64,000 nt of DNA from CBDBON01 sp965208395. GTDB taxonomy: Bacteria; Chloroflexota; Dehalococcoidia; Lucifugimonadales; CBDBON01. Under the pieces are notes generated by a model that saw nothing but the letters and a program-made list of their open reading frames with translations, was not told where the DNA came from and did not search any database. The position numbers and the translations under genes were made by a program. Of this stretch, positions 43,586 to 52,242 are shown one piece after another; the first letter of the stretch is position 1, and every line of letters begins with the position of its first letter. Where the stretch lies: positions 310,001 through 374,000 of the forward strand of contig CBDBON010000002.1 of NCBI GenBank assembly GCA_965208395.1, in the 5' to 3' direction.

Positions 43586-44089
43586 TCATCCGAGCCTGAC
43601 CATCTGCTTCGGCGTCATGGACCATTCGATCCAACCGCAACGTCCATACCGGGGAGAGGGCGCGCGCAGCTTGCAGAGAGCCCCCTTCCTGAGCCGGACG
43701 AGGGGGGCCGGCGCTTCCGCTACCAGCACAGAGACCAGGCTGCTGAGATACGGCTCGTGTCCCACGACCATCACGCTGCCGTCACGAGGATACCCGGATG
43801 ACAGCTCTGCTACCAGGTCGGACGGGGACCCTCCCGGCGCAAGCGAGTCCGATATCACCAGCCTACCGGCGCCGCGCAATCCGGCGTGGACGATCTCCGC
43901 CGTCTCCACCGCGCGGACGAGAGGGCTGGTGACTATCGCGTCCAGCGCGATGCCCAACGCGTTCAGCCCCTTCACCTGCCGGGTCATACGGCGAATCCCG
44001 TCGGGAGTCAGCGGCCGGTCGTAGTCGGAGGGGTAGTCCGGACTGCCCCTGTCAACCGCAACCCCATGTCTCAGCACGTAGATGTCCAT
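43586..44089 (-). CDS. sixA: Phosphohistidine phosphatase SixA-like
   Basis: This 167-residue histidine-phosphatase-superfamily member begins with the RHG motif at residues 7-9 (MDIYVLRHGVAV). The second catalytic histidine lies in MVVGHEPYLSSL near residue 116. The small size and the segment RPLTPDGIRRM match SixA, which removes phosphate from phosphohistidine on proteins. The target protein is unknown. It is followed after 16 bases by the MBL-fold gene. Confidence 0.85.
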   Translation of the reverse strand: MDIYVLRHGVAVDRGSPDYPSDYDRPLTPDGIRRMTRQVKGLNALGIALDAIVTSPLVRAVETAEIVHAGLRGAGRLVISDSLAPGGSPSDLVAELSSGYPRDGSVMVVGHEPYLSSLVSVLVAEAPAPLVRLRKGALCKLRAPSPRYGRCGWIEWSMTPKQMVRLG

Positions 44090-44306
44090 GTGCGGCTAAC
44101 CCTACCTCAAGGCGGCGGACCGGCGCCGTTTCCAGGGACGCACGGGCGAGGCCCGAACCAGTCTACCAACAGCCGCCGAGCCCGTTCAACCGGGCAATCC
44201 TCCGCTCCGTGGAGGGGTCGGGACGCGCCATTCGCAATGTTTGCAATCCCTGAATACCCGTCATATGATACTGGCTCGCGCGATATCCAGGCGGCAGGCA
44301 GCGAGC

Positions 44307-45263
44307 ATGGCGAATTCGCAACGCGTCCGGGGCTACTACACCTACTTCTACGGGGACAACCACGAGTCCCCGGGCAAGCGGTCCAAGATCCTCGACGCCG
44401 AGCCGCTGGATGCCCCTCTCGACATCGACCCCGCCGAGCGCGTCAGGTACTTCAGGGACAACATCTACCCGTACGCAAGGAGGATGAGCTTCCAGGAGTA
44501 CTACGACCACAAGTTCCCCCTCCAGGTCGAGCTGGTGAAGCTCCAGAACTGGATCAGGGAGACGGGCGAGCGGGTAATAATCCTCTTCGAGGGGCGTGAC
44601 GCCGCCGGGAAGGGCGGCACGATCCGGCGCTTCATGGAGCACTGGAACCCCCGGAGCGCGCGGGTCGTCGCTCTCGACAAGCCTTCGGACGTCGAACGGA
44701 AGCAGTGGTACTTCCAGAGATACGTCCGCCACTTCCCGACGGCGGGCGAGATCGTTCTCTTCGACCGGTCGTGGTACAACCGCGCCGGCGTGGAACGGGT
44801 GATGGGCTTCTCGGAAGAGAATGACTACAAGCTGTTCATGCACCAGGCGCCGCGGCTGGAGGAGATGATCGTCGACAGCGGCATTCACCTGGTCAAGCTC
44901 TACTTCTCGGTCAGCCGGAGGGAGCAGCTCCGGCGTTTCAAGAAGCGGTCCAAGGACCCCCTGAAGCAGTGGAAGGTGAGTCCGGTCGATCTGCTGTCCA
45001 AGGACAAGTGGGAGGAGTACACGGAGGCCAAGGTCGCCATGTTCCTCCTGACCCACACGCCGACCGCGCCGTGGACGATCATCAAGTCGGATGACAAGAT
45101 GCGCGCCAGGATCAACGCGATGCGCCAGGTGCTGCACGTGATCGACTACCAGGGCAAGGATAGAGCGGTCGCCCGTGAGCCGGACCCCTCGATCGTCGCC
45201 TCCGCCGGCGACATCTATGCGGCCGGCGCACTACTGGCCTCCGCCGAGCGGGTCCTCATCTGA
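44307..45263 (+). CDS. ppk2: Polyphosphate kinase 2
   Basis: PPK2 uses polyphosphate to phosphorylate ADP or GDP (class I). The roughly 318-residue protein shows the Walker A segment LFEGRDAAGKGGTIRRF, the Walker B region LFDRSWYNRAGVERVMGF, and the lid region YFSVSRREQLRRFKKRS. A single catalytic domain is typical of classes I and III. I prefer the ATG at 44307 (MANSQRV); the ATG at 44265 is possible. The next gene, an MBL-fold protein, starts at or just after its stop codon. Confidence 0.92.
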   Translation: MANSQRVRGYYTYFYGDNHESPGKRSKILDAEPLDAPLDIDPAERVRYFRDNIYPYARRMSFQEYYDHKFPLQVELVKLQNWIRETGERVIILFEGRDAAGKGGTIRRFMEHWNPRSARVVALDKPSDVERKQWYFQRYVRHFPTAGEIVLFDRSWYNRAGVERVMGFSEENDYKLFMHQAPRLEEMIVDSGIHLVKLYFSVSRREQLRRFKKRSKDPLKQWKVSPVDLLSKDKWEEYTEAKVAMFLLTHTPTAPWTIIKSDDKMRARINAMRQVLHVIDYQGKDRAVAREPDPSIVASAGDIYAAGALLASAERVLI

Positions 45264-45310
45264 GCCGGCGGCGACACGGCATCCTGGGGCCGCTCGACAT
45301 CGTCCCGGGG

Positions 45311-45988
45311 GTGTTCCAGCTCAGGGCGGTTGGCGCACGGGTCACTCTCCTGGAGGACGAGGACGGGCTGGTCCTCGTGGACGCCGGCAGCGCGGGCAGC
45401 CATACGCTCATAGCGGCCGGGCTTCGCAACGCGGGCTATACGATGGGGGACGTACGCCTCGTGGTCGCGACTCACTGCCATCCGGACCACTCGGGAGGGC
45501 TGGCCCAGCTGACGAGGATGTCGATTCCCGTGGCCGCCCATGAGGAGGACGCTCCGATCATCAGCAGGGAGAAGGCTTACCCGAACCCGCTCAGGAACCC
45601 GGCCCTCGCCACCGTGGCGTCGCCGCTGATCCGGACCCTCGCGGGAGAGGGCGCCCCGGTGACCCACAGACTCCGCGACGGAGATACTCTCCCCACCACG
45701 GACGGCGTCAAGGTCGTCCACACTCCCGGCCATACCGCCGGGAGCATCTGCCTCTTCGTGGAGTCGAAACGGCTTCTGGTGGCGGGGGACGCGCTCGAGC
45801 ACCGCAGGGGCTCACTCGGCCCGCCCGCCCGCCACGTCACGAGCGACTTCGATATGGCGGTCAGGTCGCTCGGCAAGCTGGCCGCGCTTGACGTGGAGAC
45901 CATCTGCTTCGGTCATTTCAGACCGCTGCGCCAGGGGGCTCGCGAGTCGCTCAGGCGGCTGGTATTGGACTACAATAGACCCGGTTAG
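45311..45988 (+). CDS. Metallo-beta-lactamase-fold hydrolase
   Basis: This protein of at least 225 residues has the MBL zinc motif THCHPDHSGG, a later VVHTPGHTAGS and VAGDALEHRRG. It resembles glyoxalase-II/lactonase-like hydrolases; the substrate is unknown. The start is unclear. GTG at 45311 would cut off the first strand (the reading frame upstream gives GPLDIVPGV, normally present in this fold), and no ATG, GTG or TTG lies further up. A CTG at 45260 overlapping the PPK2 stop would give a complete domain, so the coding region may begin there. Confidence 0.82.
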   Translation: MFQLRAVGARVTLLEDEDGLVLVDAGSAGSHTLIAAGLRNAGYTMGDVRLVVATHCHPDHSGGLAQLTRMSIPVAAHEEDAPIISREKAYPNPLRNPALATVASPLIRTLAGEGAPVTHRLRDGDTLPTTDGVKVVHTPGHTAGSICLFVESKRLLVAGDALEHRRGSLGPPARHVTSDFDMAVRSLGKLAALDVETICFGHFRPLRQGARESLRRLVLDYNRPG

Positions 45989-45999
45989 CGGGGGTGGAG

Positions 46000-48498
46000 A
46001 TGAACACGGCAGACAGGCAGTGGCGAGACGAGGGCGAGACGTTGGCCGACTTCCTGAAGGCGAAGGCCGACCTGTTCGGCGATCGCCCGGCCCTCTACTT
46101 CAAGCCCGGATTCAGATATCTGTCCTGGTCCTACCGGGACCTCTGGGAGGGAGCCGGACGAGTAGCCAGCCTCCTTCAGTCCAGGGGGATCGGGAAGGGC
46201 GACCGCGTCCTGCTCTGGGGGCCCAACTGTCCGCAGTGGGTGCTCGTCTACTTCGGGTGCGCGAGGGCGGGCGTGGTGCTGGTCCCGCTCGATCTGAGGA
46301 GCGCCCCGGAGTTCGTCGCGAGGGTGTCTTCGAAAACACGGCCCAAGCTGGCCTTCGTCTCCAGCGTGACGCCCCGGCGCCCGGAGGGCTTCGACGTGCC
46401 GGAGCTGCTACTCGACCGGATCGAGCAGGAATCGAGCTCCATGCCGGAGCCCGGCCCGGTCGATATCGGCTGGGACGATCTCGTCGAGGTGATGTTCACC
46501 TCCGGGACGACCGGCGACCCGAAGGGCGTGATGCTGACGCACGGCAACCTCCTGTCCAACATGGTGGGAGTCACCCGGTATGTCTCCGGCAAGCCGACCG
46601 ACCGGCTGCTGTCGATACTCCCCCTCAGCCACATGTTCGAGCAGATGGGCGGCCTGCTCGTCCCGCTCAAGGCCGGAGCCAACGTTACCTATCTCACCAG
46701 CCTCAAGCCGTCGGTGCTGATCGGCACCGCTTCGGACCGTCGCCCGACGCTCATGCTGCTGGTGCCCCAGGCCCTCGATCTGCTGATGAAGTCGATAGAG
46801 CGGGAGGTGGCGAGACAGGGCAAGCAGAAGCTCTGGCAACGGTCGCACTCCGTCGCCCGCCGGCTGCCGAACGCGGCCCGCCGCGTCATCTTCAGGCGCG
46901 TGCTGAAGCGGCTGGGCGGGGCCCTCCAGTACGTCTTCAGCGGCGGCGCAGCCCTGGACCCGGAGCTGGGCGCCAAGTGGGAGCGGCTGGGCATCAGGGT
47001 CATCCAGGGCTACGGCGCAACCGAGGCAAGTCCCGTCATCAGCTGCCACACCATGGAGCGCCCCGACTTCCGATCGTCGGGGCCGCCGGTGCCCGGAGTG
47101 GAGGTGCGGGTCGACGCGGACGGCGAGCTGCTGGTCCGCGGCCCAAATGTGACCCAGGGCTACTGGGAGGCGCCGGAGCCCACGGCCGCCGCCTTCGACG
47201 ACGGCTGGTACAGGACCGGCGACCTGGGGATCATCGACGAGCAGGGATTCGTCCATGTCAGGGGGAGAAAAAAAGACATGATCGTCCTGTCCAACGGGCA
47301 GAATGTCTACCCGGAGGATGTCGAGGCCGTCCTGGCCAGGCACCCGGACGTTGCGGACGCGACCGTCGTCGGCCTTTCGAGGGACGGGGCGGTGCAGGTC
47401 CACGCCGTCCTGCTGATGGAGCAGCCCGGCCGGGCTGCTGAGGCCGTCGCCTGGGCGAACGGACAGCTCGGCGACCACCAGCGCGTCCGAGGGCACACCG
47501 TCTGGCCCGACGAGGACCTCCCCCGCACCCACACCTTGAAGGTGAAGAAGCCGGTTGTTCTCGATCGGCTGACGAGCGAGGGCGGCGTGCCGTCCCAGGA
47601 AGAGGCCCCGAAGGAGGACCCGAGGAAGGGGCGGAGCAGGGTACAGCTTCTGATCGCGGAGGTGGCCGGCGTCTCTCCCGCGGTGATACGCCCCGACGCG
47701 TCGTTGGGGGAGACGCTGGAGATGGACTCGCTGAAGCGTGTCGAGCTGCTCTCCGCGATAGAGGAGGAGACGGGCGTCTATGTGGACGAGACACAGGTGG
47801 GCGCCGGGACCACCGTGCGCCAGCTGGAGGCGCTCGTACGGGCCGACTCCCGAACACTGCAGGTCGCCTTTCCCCGCTGGGGGATGTCTCCCTGGTGCAG
47901 GTTCCTCAGGGGGCTCCTCCAGAGGCTGATCATCTTCCCGGCGATGGCGGTAGCGTACAAGACCACGGTCACCGGCGCGGAGAACGTGGATGTAAGGGGG
48001 CCGGTCATGGTCGCGGCCAACCACACGCTGCACCTCGACAACGGCATCATCCTGAGGTCGATGCCCGCGTCGCTGCGCCGCAGGCTGGCCATCGCCGCCT
48101 CCGACCACATGTGGAGCAACCCGATCCGGAGCCTTGCCATTCCGCTGCTGGGCAACGGCTTCCCCTTCTCCAAGGAAGGGAACGTCCGCAAAAGCCTCCA
48201 GAACATAGGGCGCATCGTCGACGGCGGATGGTCGGTGCTGATCTATCCCGAGGGAGAGCTGACCGGGACGGGGCCGCTGAGGCCCTTCCTCGGAGGGACA
48301 GGGCTAATCTGCGTGGGCGGACGCATCCCGGTGGTCCCCCTGCGGGTGAAGGTACGCCGCACCGGCTTTCCGGCCTACTTCCCCCTGCTTCGCCGGGGAG
48401 ACGTCGAGGTCTGCTTCGGAAAACCCCTGCACTTCGGCCCGGAGGTCTCGTACAGGGAGGCCACGGCGGCGATAGAAGGGGCGGTCCGCGCCCTGTAG
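46000..48498 (+). CDS. AMP-ligase, acyl carrier and acyltransferase fusion
   Basis: This 832-residue protein has three domains. Residues about 15-525 form a long-chain acyl-adenylating enzyme (MFTSGTTGDPKGVMLTHGN near 166, YGATE near 338, YRTGDLG near 405). Residues about 545-615 form an acyl carrier domain with the phosphopantetheine serine S577 in LEMDSLKRVEL. Residues about 640-832 form a PlsC-type acyltransferase (NHTLHLD at 674-680, YPEGEL near 750). The likely sequence is fatty acid activation, loading on the built-in carrier, and transfer to a lysophospholipid or glycerophosphate. E. coli Aas has the acyltransferase first and no carrier. The start at 46000 is preceded by GGGGGTGGAG; GTG at 45994 is an alternative. 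Confidence 0.9.
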   Translation: MNTADRQWRDEGETLADFLKAKADLFGDRPALYFKPGFRYLSWSYRDLWEGAGRVASLLQSRGIGKGDRVLLWGPNCPQWVLVYFGCARAGVVLVPLDLRSAPEFVARVSSKTRPKLAFVSSVTPRRPEGFDVPELLLDRIEQESSSMPEPGPVDIGWDDLVEVMFTSGTTGDPKGVMLTHGNLLSNMVGVTRYVSGKPTDRLLSILPLSHMFEQMGGLLVPLKAGANVTYLTSLKPSVLIGTASDRRPTLMLLVPQALDLLMKSIEREVARQGKQKLWQRSHSVARRLPNAARRVIFRRVLKRLGGALQYVFSGGAALDPELGAKWERLGIRVIQGYGATEASPVISCHTMERPDFRSSGPPVPGVEVRVDADGELLVRGPNVTQGYWEAPEPTAAAFDDGWYRTGDLGIIDEQGFVHVRGRKKDMIVLSNGQNVYPEDVEAVLARHPDVADATVVGLSRDGAVQVHAVLLMEQPGRAAEAVAWANGQLGDHQRVRGHTVWPDEDLPRTHTLKVKKPVVLDRLTSEGGVPSQEEAPKEDPRKGRSRVQLLIAEVAGVSPAVIRPDASLGETLEMDSLKRVELLSAIEEETGVYVDETQVGAGTTVRQLEALVRADSRTLQVAFPRWGMSPWCRFLRGLLQRLIIFPAMAVAYKTTVTGAENVDVRGPVMVAANHTLHLDNGIILRSMPASLRRRLAIAASDHMWSNPIRSLAIPLLGNGFPFSKEGNVRKSLQNIGRIVDGGWSVLIYPEGELTGTGPLRPFLGGTGLICVGGRIPVVPLRVKVRRTGFPAYFPLLRRGDVEVCFGKPLHFGPEVSYREATAAIEGAVRAL

Positions 48499-48602
48499 AG
48501 AAGTTCTTACCTCTTCCCCTGTCCGCGCGCTCTACTCCCCGAATGCGATTTGACAGACGCGGGGGGGCGCGTATAGACTGACCCCTCGAACGACATACAG
48601 CG

Positions 48603-48695
48603 CCAGGGGGAGCTCGGAAGGCCGGGCTGAGAGGGCAGCCGTGACGCTGTCGACCCCTAGAACCTGATCTGGGTAATGCCAGCGAAGGGAAGAGG
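48603..48695 (+). promoter_or_regulatory. TPP riboswitch (THI element)
   Basis: The core shows both TPP-riboswitch signatures: GGGCTGAGAGGG near 48633, and AACCTGATCTGGGTAATGCC (48661-48680) followed by AGCGAAGGGAAG. It lies in the leader of the thiamine operon, 20 bases ahead of an intrinsic terminator. Binding of thiamine diphosphate should favour the terminator and switch off thiB to thiQ. Confidence 0.95.
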
Positions 48696-48716
48696 CATCT
48701 TCTCGCATCCCAAAGG

Positions 48717-48743
48717 CCGCCCAGAAGACAGGGCGGTTTTTTT
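48717..48743 (+). terminator. Intrinsic terminator of the TPP riboswitch
   Basis: CCGCCC-AGAAGACA-GGGCGG is followed by seven T residues. It is positioned between the riboswitch and the thiB start, as expected for a transcription-attenuating riboswitch. Confidence 0.92.
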
Positions 48744-48781
48744 GTGGGTTCGGCAGGCCTAGGTAAAGGAGAAGGGGAAGA

Positions 48782-49909
48782 GTGACTAGACACCTGTTGC
48801 TGATCCTTGGAGCAATGGCCGTGCTGCTGGCCGCCGCGGCGTGCGGTGACGACGGCGGTGAGACGACCGCCCCCGCCGCGACAGCGCCTGCGGCAACAGC
48901 CGCGCAGGCCCCTGCGCCGACCACCGCGCCCGCCGCGCCGCAGGAGCTGGTGGTGATGGTCCACAGCGCCTTCGACATCGGCGAGGATGTCATCGCCGAG
49001 TTCGAGGAGGCCAACAACGCCAAGATCGTCATCCTCGAGGCCGGAAGCTCCGGCGAGGTGCTCAACCGGGCGGTGCTGGAGAAGGGCAACCCGTCCGCGG
49101 ACCTCCTGTACGGCATCGACAACACCTTCCTGGGCCGCGCCCTGAAGGAGGCGATATTCGTCCCGTACGAGTCGCCCATGATGTCGGACGTCCCCGATCA
49201 CCTGGTGCTGGACGAGAGCTTCCACGTCACCCCGGTCGACTACGGGTACGTCAACATCAACTACGACAAGGCGGCTCTGGAGGAGGCCGGAGTGCAGCCG
49301 CCGGCGTCCCTGGAGGAGTTGACGCAGCCGGAGTGGGAGGGCAAGCTCGTCGTTCAGAACCCGTCGACCTCGTCGCCGGGTCTCGCCTTCCTGATAGCGA
49401 CCGTCTCCTACTTCGGGGAGGACGACGACTACGACTACCTGGACTTCTGGGCCGATCTGAAGGCGAACGGCCTGCTGGTCAAGGACAGCTGGAGCGACGC
49501 ATACTATACCGACTTCAGCAAGTACGGCGGCGATCGGCCTCTGGTCGTCTCCTACGCCACCAGCCCCGCTGCCGAGGTCTTCTTCTCCGAGGTGGAGCTG
49601 AGCGAGCCGCCCACCGGCAACGTCCTGGTCGACAAGGCCACGTTCCTCCAGATCGAGGGCATCGGAATCCTGAAGGGAAGCGACCGCGTCGAGCTGGCGC
49701 AGAAGTTCATAGACTACGTGCTGGGCACGAGGTTCCAGGAGGACTTCCCGGACAAGATGTTCGTCTACCCCGTCAACAGCCGGGCTGTGACGCCCGACTT
49801 CTTCAGATTCGCAGAGGTGCCGACCCTGCCGTCGGACATCGGTCCGGCGGAGATCGGCGAGAAGCGCGAGGAGTGGATCGACGCCTGGACACGAGTTGTC
49901 CTGAGGTAG
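48782..49909 (+). CDS. thiB: Thiamine ABC transporter substrate-binding lipoprotein
   Basis: This 375-residue lipoprotein has a signal peptide ending LLAAAAC, with the lipid-modified cysteine at residue 21, and an alanine/threonine/proline-rich linker. The mature protein matches ThiB/TbpA thiamine-binding proteins (FDIGEDVIAEFEEANNAKI, then LYGIDNTFLGRALKE and PVDYGYVNINYDKAAL). It captures thiamine outside the cell for ThiP and ThiQ, encoded at the end of the same operon. The GTG start follows AAGGAGAAGGGGAAGA. It is directly behind the riboswitch terminator. Confidence 0.92.
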   Translation: MTRHLLLILGAMAVLLAAAACGDDGGETTAPAATAPAATAAQAPAPTTAPAAPQELVVMVHSAFDIGEDVIAEFEEANNAKIVILEAGSSGEVLNRAVLEKGNPSADLLYGIDNTFLGRALKEAIFVPYESPMMSDVPDHLVLDESFHVTPVDYGYVNINYDKAALEEAGVQPPASLEELTQPEWEGKLVVQNPSTSSPGLAFLIATVSYFGEDDDYDYLDFWADLKANGLLVKDSWSDAYYTDFSKYGGDRPLVVSYATSPAAEVFFSEVELSEPPTGNVLVDKATFLQIEGIGILKGSDRVELAQKFIDYVLGTRFQEDFPDKMFVYPVNSRAVTPDFFRFAEVPTLPSDIGPAEIGEKREEWIDAWTRVVLR

Positions 49910-49916
49910 CGTTAAT

Positions 49917-49980
49917 CCCTTCCCCCGGCTCGGCGAGGGAAGGCTAGAGCTTGCCCCGTACCTGAAACGGGGATGGGGGT
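49917..49980. repeat. Dispersed palindrome, family A (two hairpins)
   Basis: CCCTTCCCCCGGCTCGGCGA and its complementary arm form one hairpin. TTGCCCCGTACCTGAAACGG followed by GGATGGGGGTC forms a second and gives the usual border. It occupies nearly all of the gap between thiB and thiD inside the operon. Confidence 0.6.
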
Positions 49981-49988
49981 CCTCCAAC

Positions 49989-50831
49989 GTGAAGGTCGTC
50001 GCGACCATAGCCGGCTCCGACTCGGGCGGAGGCGCGGGCATCCAGGCCGACCTGCGCGCGATCACCGCCAACGGGGGCTTCGGAGCGTCGATCGTCACCG
50101 CCATAACCGCGCAGAACACCGTGGCCGTCACGATGTCGCAGGAGATGGCCCCCGCGATGATCGACGCCCAGTTCGACGCCGTCTTCGGCGATATGCGCGT
50201 CGCAGCCGTCAAGACGGGGATGCTCGCCGGCGAGCGGGTGATCGAGACTGTCGCCGCCGCGCTCGGGCGGCACAGGCCACCCTTCTTCGTCCTCGACCCC
50301 GTAATGGTGTCCAAGTCGGGCTACCGCCTGCTCGAGGAGGAGGCGATCGCGGCGCTCCGCGAGACGCTCTTCCCGCTGGCGACGGTGATCACGCCCAACG
50401 TCCACGAGGCGGAGGCCCTTACAGGACGAACGGTCCGGTCGGTCGCGGACGCCGAGGATGTTGGAAGAAAGATACTGAGCTATGGCCCCGGGGCGGTCCT
50501 GGTCAAGGGAGGTCACCTGATCTCCGAGCCGGCGACCGACGTGCTCGTCACGGAGGAGGGATCGACCATCCTCCCCGGAGAGTGGATCGACACCAAGCAC
50601 ACGCACGGCACCGGCTGCACCTACTCGGCTGCCATCGCCACGCACCTGGCCCGCGGCCGCTCGCTCGCCGTCGCGGCGCGCCTGTCCAAGGCCTATGTGA
50701 CGGAGGCTATACGCGGCGGTCTTGCGATCGGCGAGGGGAGCGGCCCCACCGACCACCTGTTCTACGCCCGGGGGCCTGATCTCCACGAGTGGGCCGAGCG
50801 GCTCGGCCTCGCCAGGTCCTGGGCCGAGTAG
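49989..50831 (+). CDS. thiD: Hydroxymethylpyrimidine/phosphomethylpyrimidine kinase
   Basis: ThiD phosphorylates HMP, then HMP-phosphate, to the pyrophosphate used by ThiE. The 280-residue protein begins MKVVATIAGSDSGGGAGIQA, the ThiD hallmark, and ends its active site with HTHGTGCTYSAAIA near residue 205. VKTGMLA and DPVMVSKSGYRLL are also typical. The start is a GTG at 49989 without a strong ribosome-binding site; the palindrome upstream crowds the region. thiO follows within about 20 bases of the stop. Confidence 0.93.
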   Translation: MKVVATIAGSDSGGGAGIQADLRAITANGGFGASIVTAITAQNTVAVTMSQEMAPAMIDAQFDAVFGDMRVAAVKTGMLAGERVIETVAAALGRHRPPFFVLDPVMVSKSGYRLLEEEAIAALRETLFPLATVITPNVHEAEALTGRTVRSVADAEDVGRKILSYGPGAVLVKGGHLISEPATDVLVTEEGSTILPGEWIDTKHTHGTGCTYSAAIATHLARGRSLAVAARLSKAYVTEAIRGGLAIGEGSGPTDHLFYARGPDLHEWAERLGLARSWAE

Positions 50832-50850
50832 CAAAGGAGAGGCCTCAGCC

Positions 50851-52035
50851 CTGAACAGCACAGGCACACCCCATCAGGCATCCCCGCGAACGCGCGGGCC
50901 CATCCCCCGGAGCGCGGAGATCGTCATCATAGGCGCGGGCGTCATCGGCCTGTCCGTCGCCTTCGAGCTGGCGCGGCGCGGCAGACTCCCGGTCGTCCTG
51001 GAGCGTGACCGGGTAGGGGCCGGCGCCGCCTCGGCGGCGGCCGGAATGCTGGCGCCCGTCTCCGAGGCAGAGGCCGAGGAGCCGGCGCTGGTCGACCTCG
51101 CCGTCGACAGCCACCGGCGATACCCCGAGTTCGTCGAGGCCGTCGAGGAGGCGTCGGGCATCTCGTGCGGGTTCCGGAGGGAGGGCACGCTGACCGTGGC
51201 CCTGGGTCGGGACCACGAGGCCGACCTCCACCACCTGCGAGAGGCCCAGCGGTCGCGCGGACTCACGGCAGTGTCGCTGACCGCGGACGAGGTGTTCGCG
51301 CTCGAGCCGCATCTGAGCGGATGGGCCACGGCCGGCCTCCTGGCCGCCGAGGACTACCAGGTGGACCCCAGGCTGCTGCTGGCCGCGCTGAACGCCGCCG
51401 TCGGGACGATGGGAGTCCGGGTGATCGAAGGGGTGAGGGCGACGGCCGTCGAGCCCTCGTCCGGCCGGACGAGGGTGCTGGGCGTTGCCGGCGGCGTGGA
51501 CGTGGAGATCGAGTGCGATGCCGCGGTCGTCGCGGCGGGCGCCTGGATCGACGGGCTTCGAACGCCCGCGGGAGCGTTCGGCGTCCGTCCGGTCAAGGGC
51601 CAGGTCGTGCGCCTGAGGGCGCCACATCTCATCGATCACGTGCTCCGGACGCCCGACGTCTATGTGCTGCAGCGGGAGAGCGGCGAGCTGCTCATAGGAG
51701 CGACGGTGGAGGAGCAGGGCTTCGACGCCGCGCCGACGGCAGGAGCGGTGATGGACCTCCTCCGCAGCGCCTGGCATCTCCTGCCGGCGGTCTACGACTG
51801 CGAGCTCGAGGAGGTGAGCGTCGGCTTCCGCCCCACCTCCCGCGACCACGTCCCCATCATCGGAGAGACGGAGGCAGCGGGAGTCTTCGTCGCGACGGGA
51901 CACTACAGGCACGGCGTGCTCCTCGCGCCCGCCACCGCGCATCTCCTCTCCGACATGATCACCGGAGGAGTCCGCTCCGACCTGCTGGCGCGGTTCGATC
52001 CCTCCGTCCCCCCTTCCGAAGGGACCGGGTCATGA
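50851..52035 (+). CDS. thiO: Glycine oxidase ThiO
   Basis: ThiO oxidises glycine to iminoglycine for thiazole formation by ThiG. The FAD motif IIGAGVIGLSVAFELARRG is near residue 28, AASAAAGMLAPVSEAEAEEP is a ThiO-specific stretch, and the C-terminus has VFVATGHYRHGVLLAPATA. The start is a problem: between the thiD stop and the FAD motif there is no ATG, GTG or TTG in frame. The CTG at 50851 lies 11 bases after AAGGAG, so it is my choice (394 residues). The alternative TTG at 50722 would overlap thiD by 110 bases. The stop overlaps the thiS start (ATGA). Confidence 0.85.
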   Translation: MNSTGTPHQASPRTRGPIPRSAEIVIIGAGVIGLSVAFELARRGRLPVVLERDRVGAGAASAAAGMLAPVSEAEAEEPALVDLAVDSHRRYPEFVEAVEEASGISCGFRREGTLTVALGRDHEADLHHLREAQRSRGLTAVSLTADEVFALEPHLSGWATAGLLAAEDYQVDPRLLLAALNAAVGTMGVRVIEGVRATAVEPSSGRTRVLGVAGGVDVEIECDAAVVAAGAWIDGLRTPAGAFGVRPVKGQVVRLRAPHLIDHVLRTPDVYVLQRESGELLIGATVEEQGFDAAPTAGAVMDLLRSAWHLLPAVYDCELEEVSVGFRPTSRDHVPIIGETEAAGVFVATGHYRHGVLLAPATAHLLSDMITGGVRSDLLARFDPSVPPSEGTGS

Positions 52036-52241
52036 GGACGATCACGGTCAACGGAGAGGCGCGCGCCGCTCCCGGCGGGGGCACCGTCGCCGCCCTCCTC
52101 ACGGAGATGGGAGTGCCGATCGACAGACGCGGGGTCGCCGTCGCCGTCAACGGGGAGATCGTCTCCAGGGAGCGGTGGAGCTCCGCGCGCCTGGATGAGG
52201 GCGACCGCGTGGACCTAGTGAGACCTGTGCAAGGAGGCTGA
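52032..52241 (+). CDS. thiS: Thiamine biosynthesis sulfur carrier ThiS
   Basis: ThiS is the ubiquitin-fold sulfur carrier for thiazole synthesis. The 69-residue protein begins MRTITVNGEARAAPGGGTVA and ends in the diglycine tail VQGG that is adenylated and thiocarboxylated. The ATG overlaps the thiO stop by four bases. The sequence AAGGAGG in its own tail serves as the ribosome-binding site of thiG, which starts one base after its stop. The adenylating enzyme ThiF is not encoded in the window. Confidence 0.93.
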   Translation: MRTITVNGEARAAPGGGTVAALLTEMGVPIDRRGVAVAVNGEIVSRERWSSARLDEGDRVDLVRPVQGG

Positions 52242-52242
52242 G

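Noticed and set aside
45175..45543. Alternative frame spanning the PPK2 end and MBL start
   Set aside because: It is arginine/glycine-rich with no domain, while the frame at 45311 carries the MBL zinc motifs.
48047..50314. Very long minus-strand open frame opposite thiB, the riboswitch and the fusion gene
   Set aside because: It is antisense to strongly supported genes and crosses the TPP riboswitch. It is a by-product of high G+C with few stop codons.
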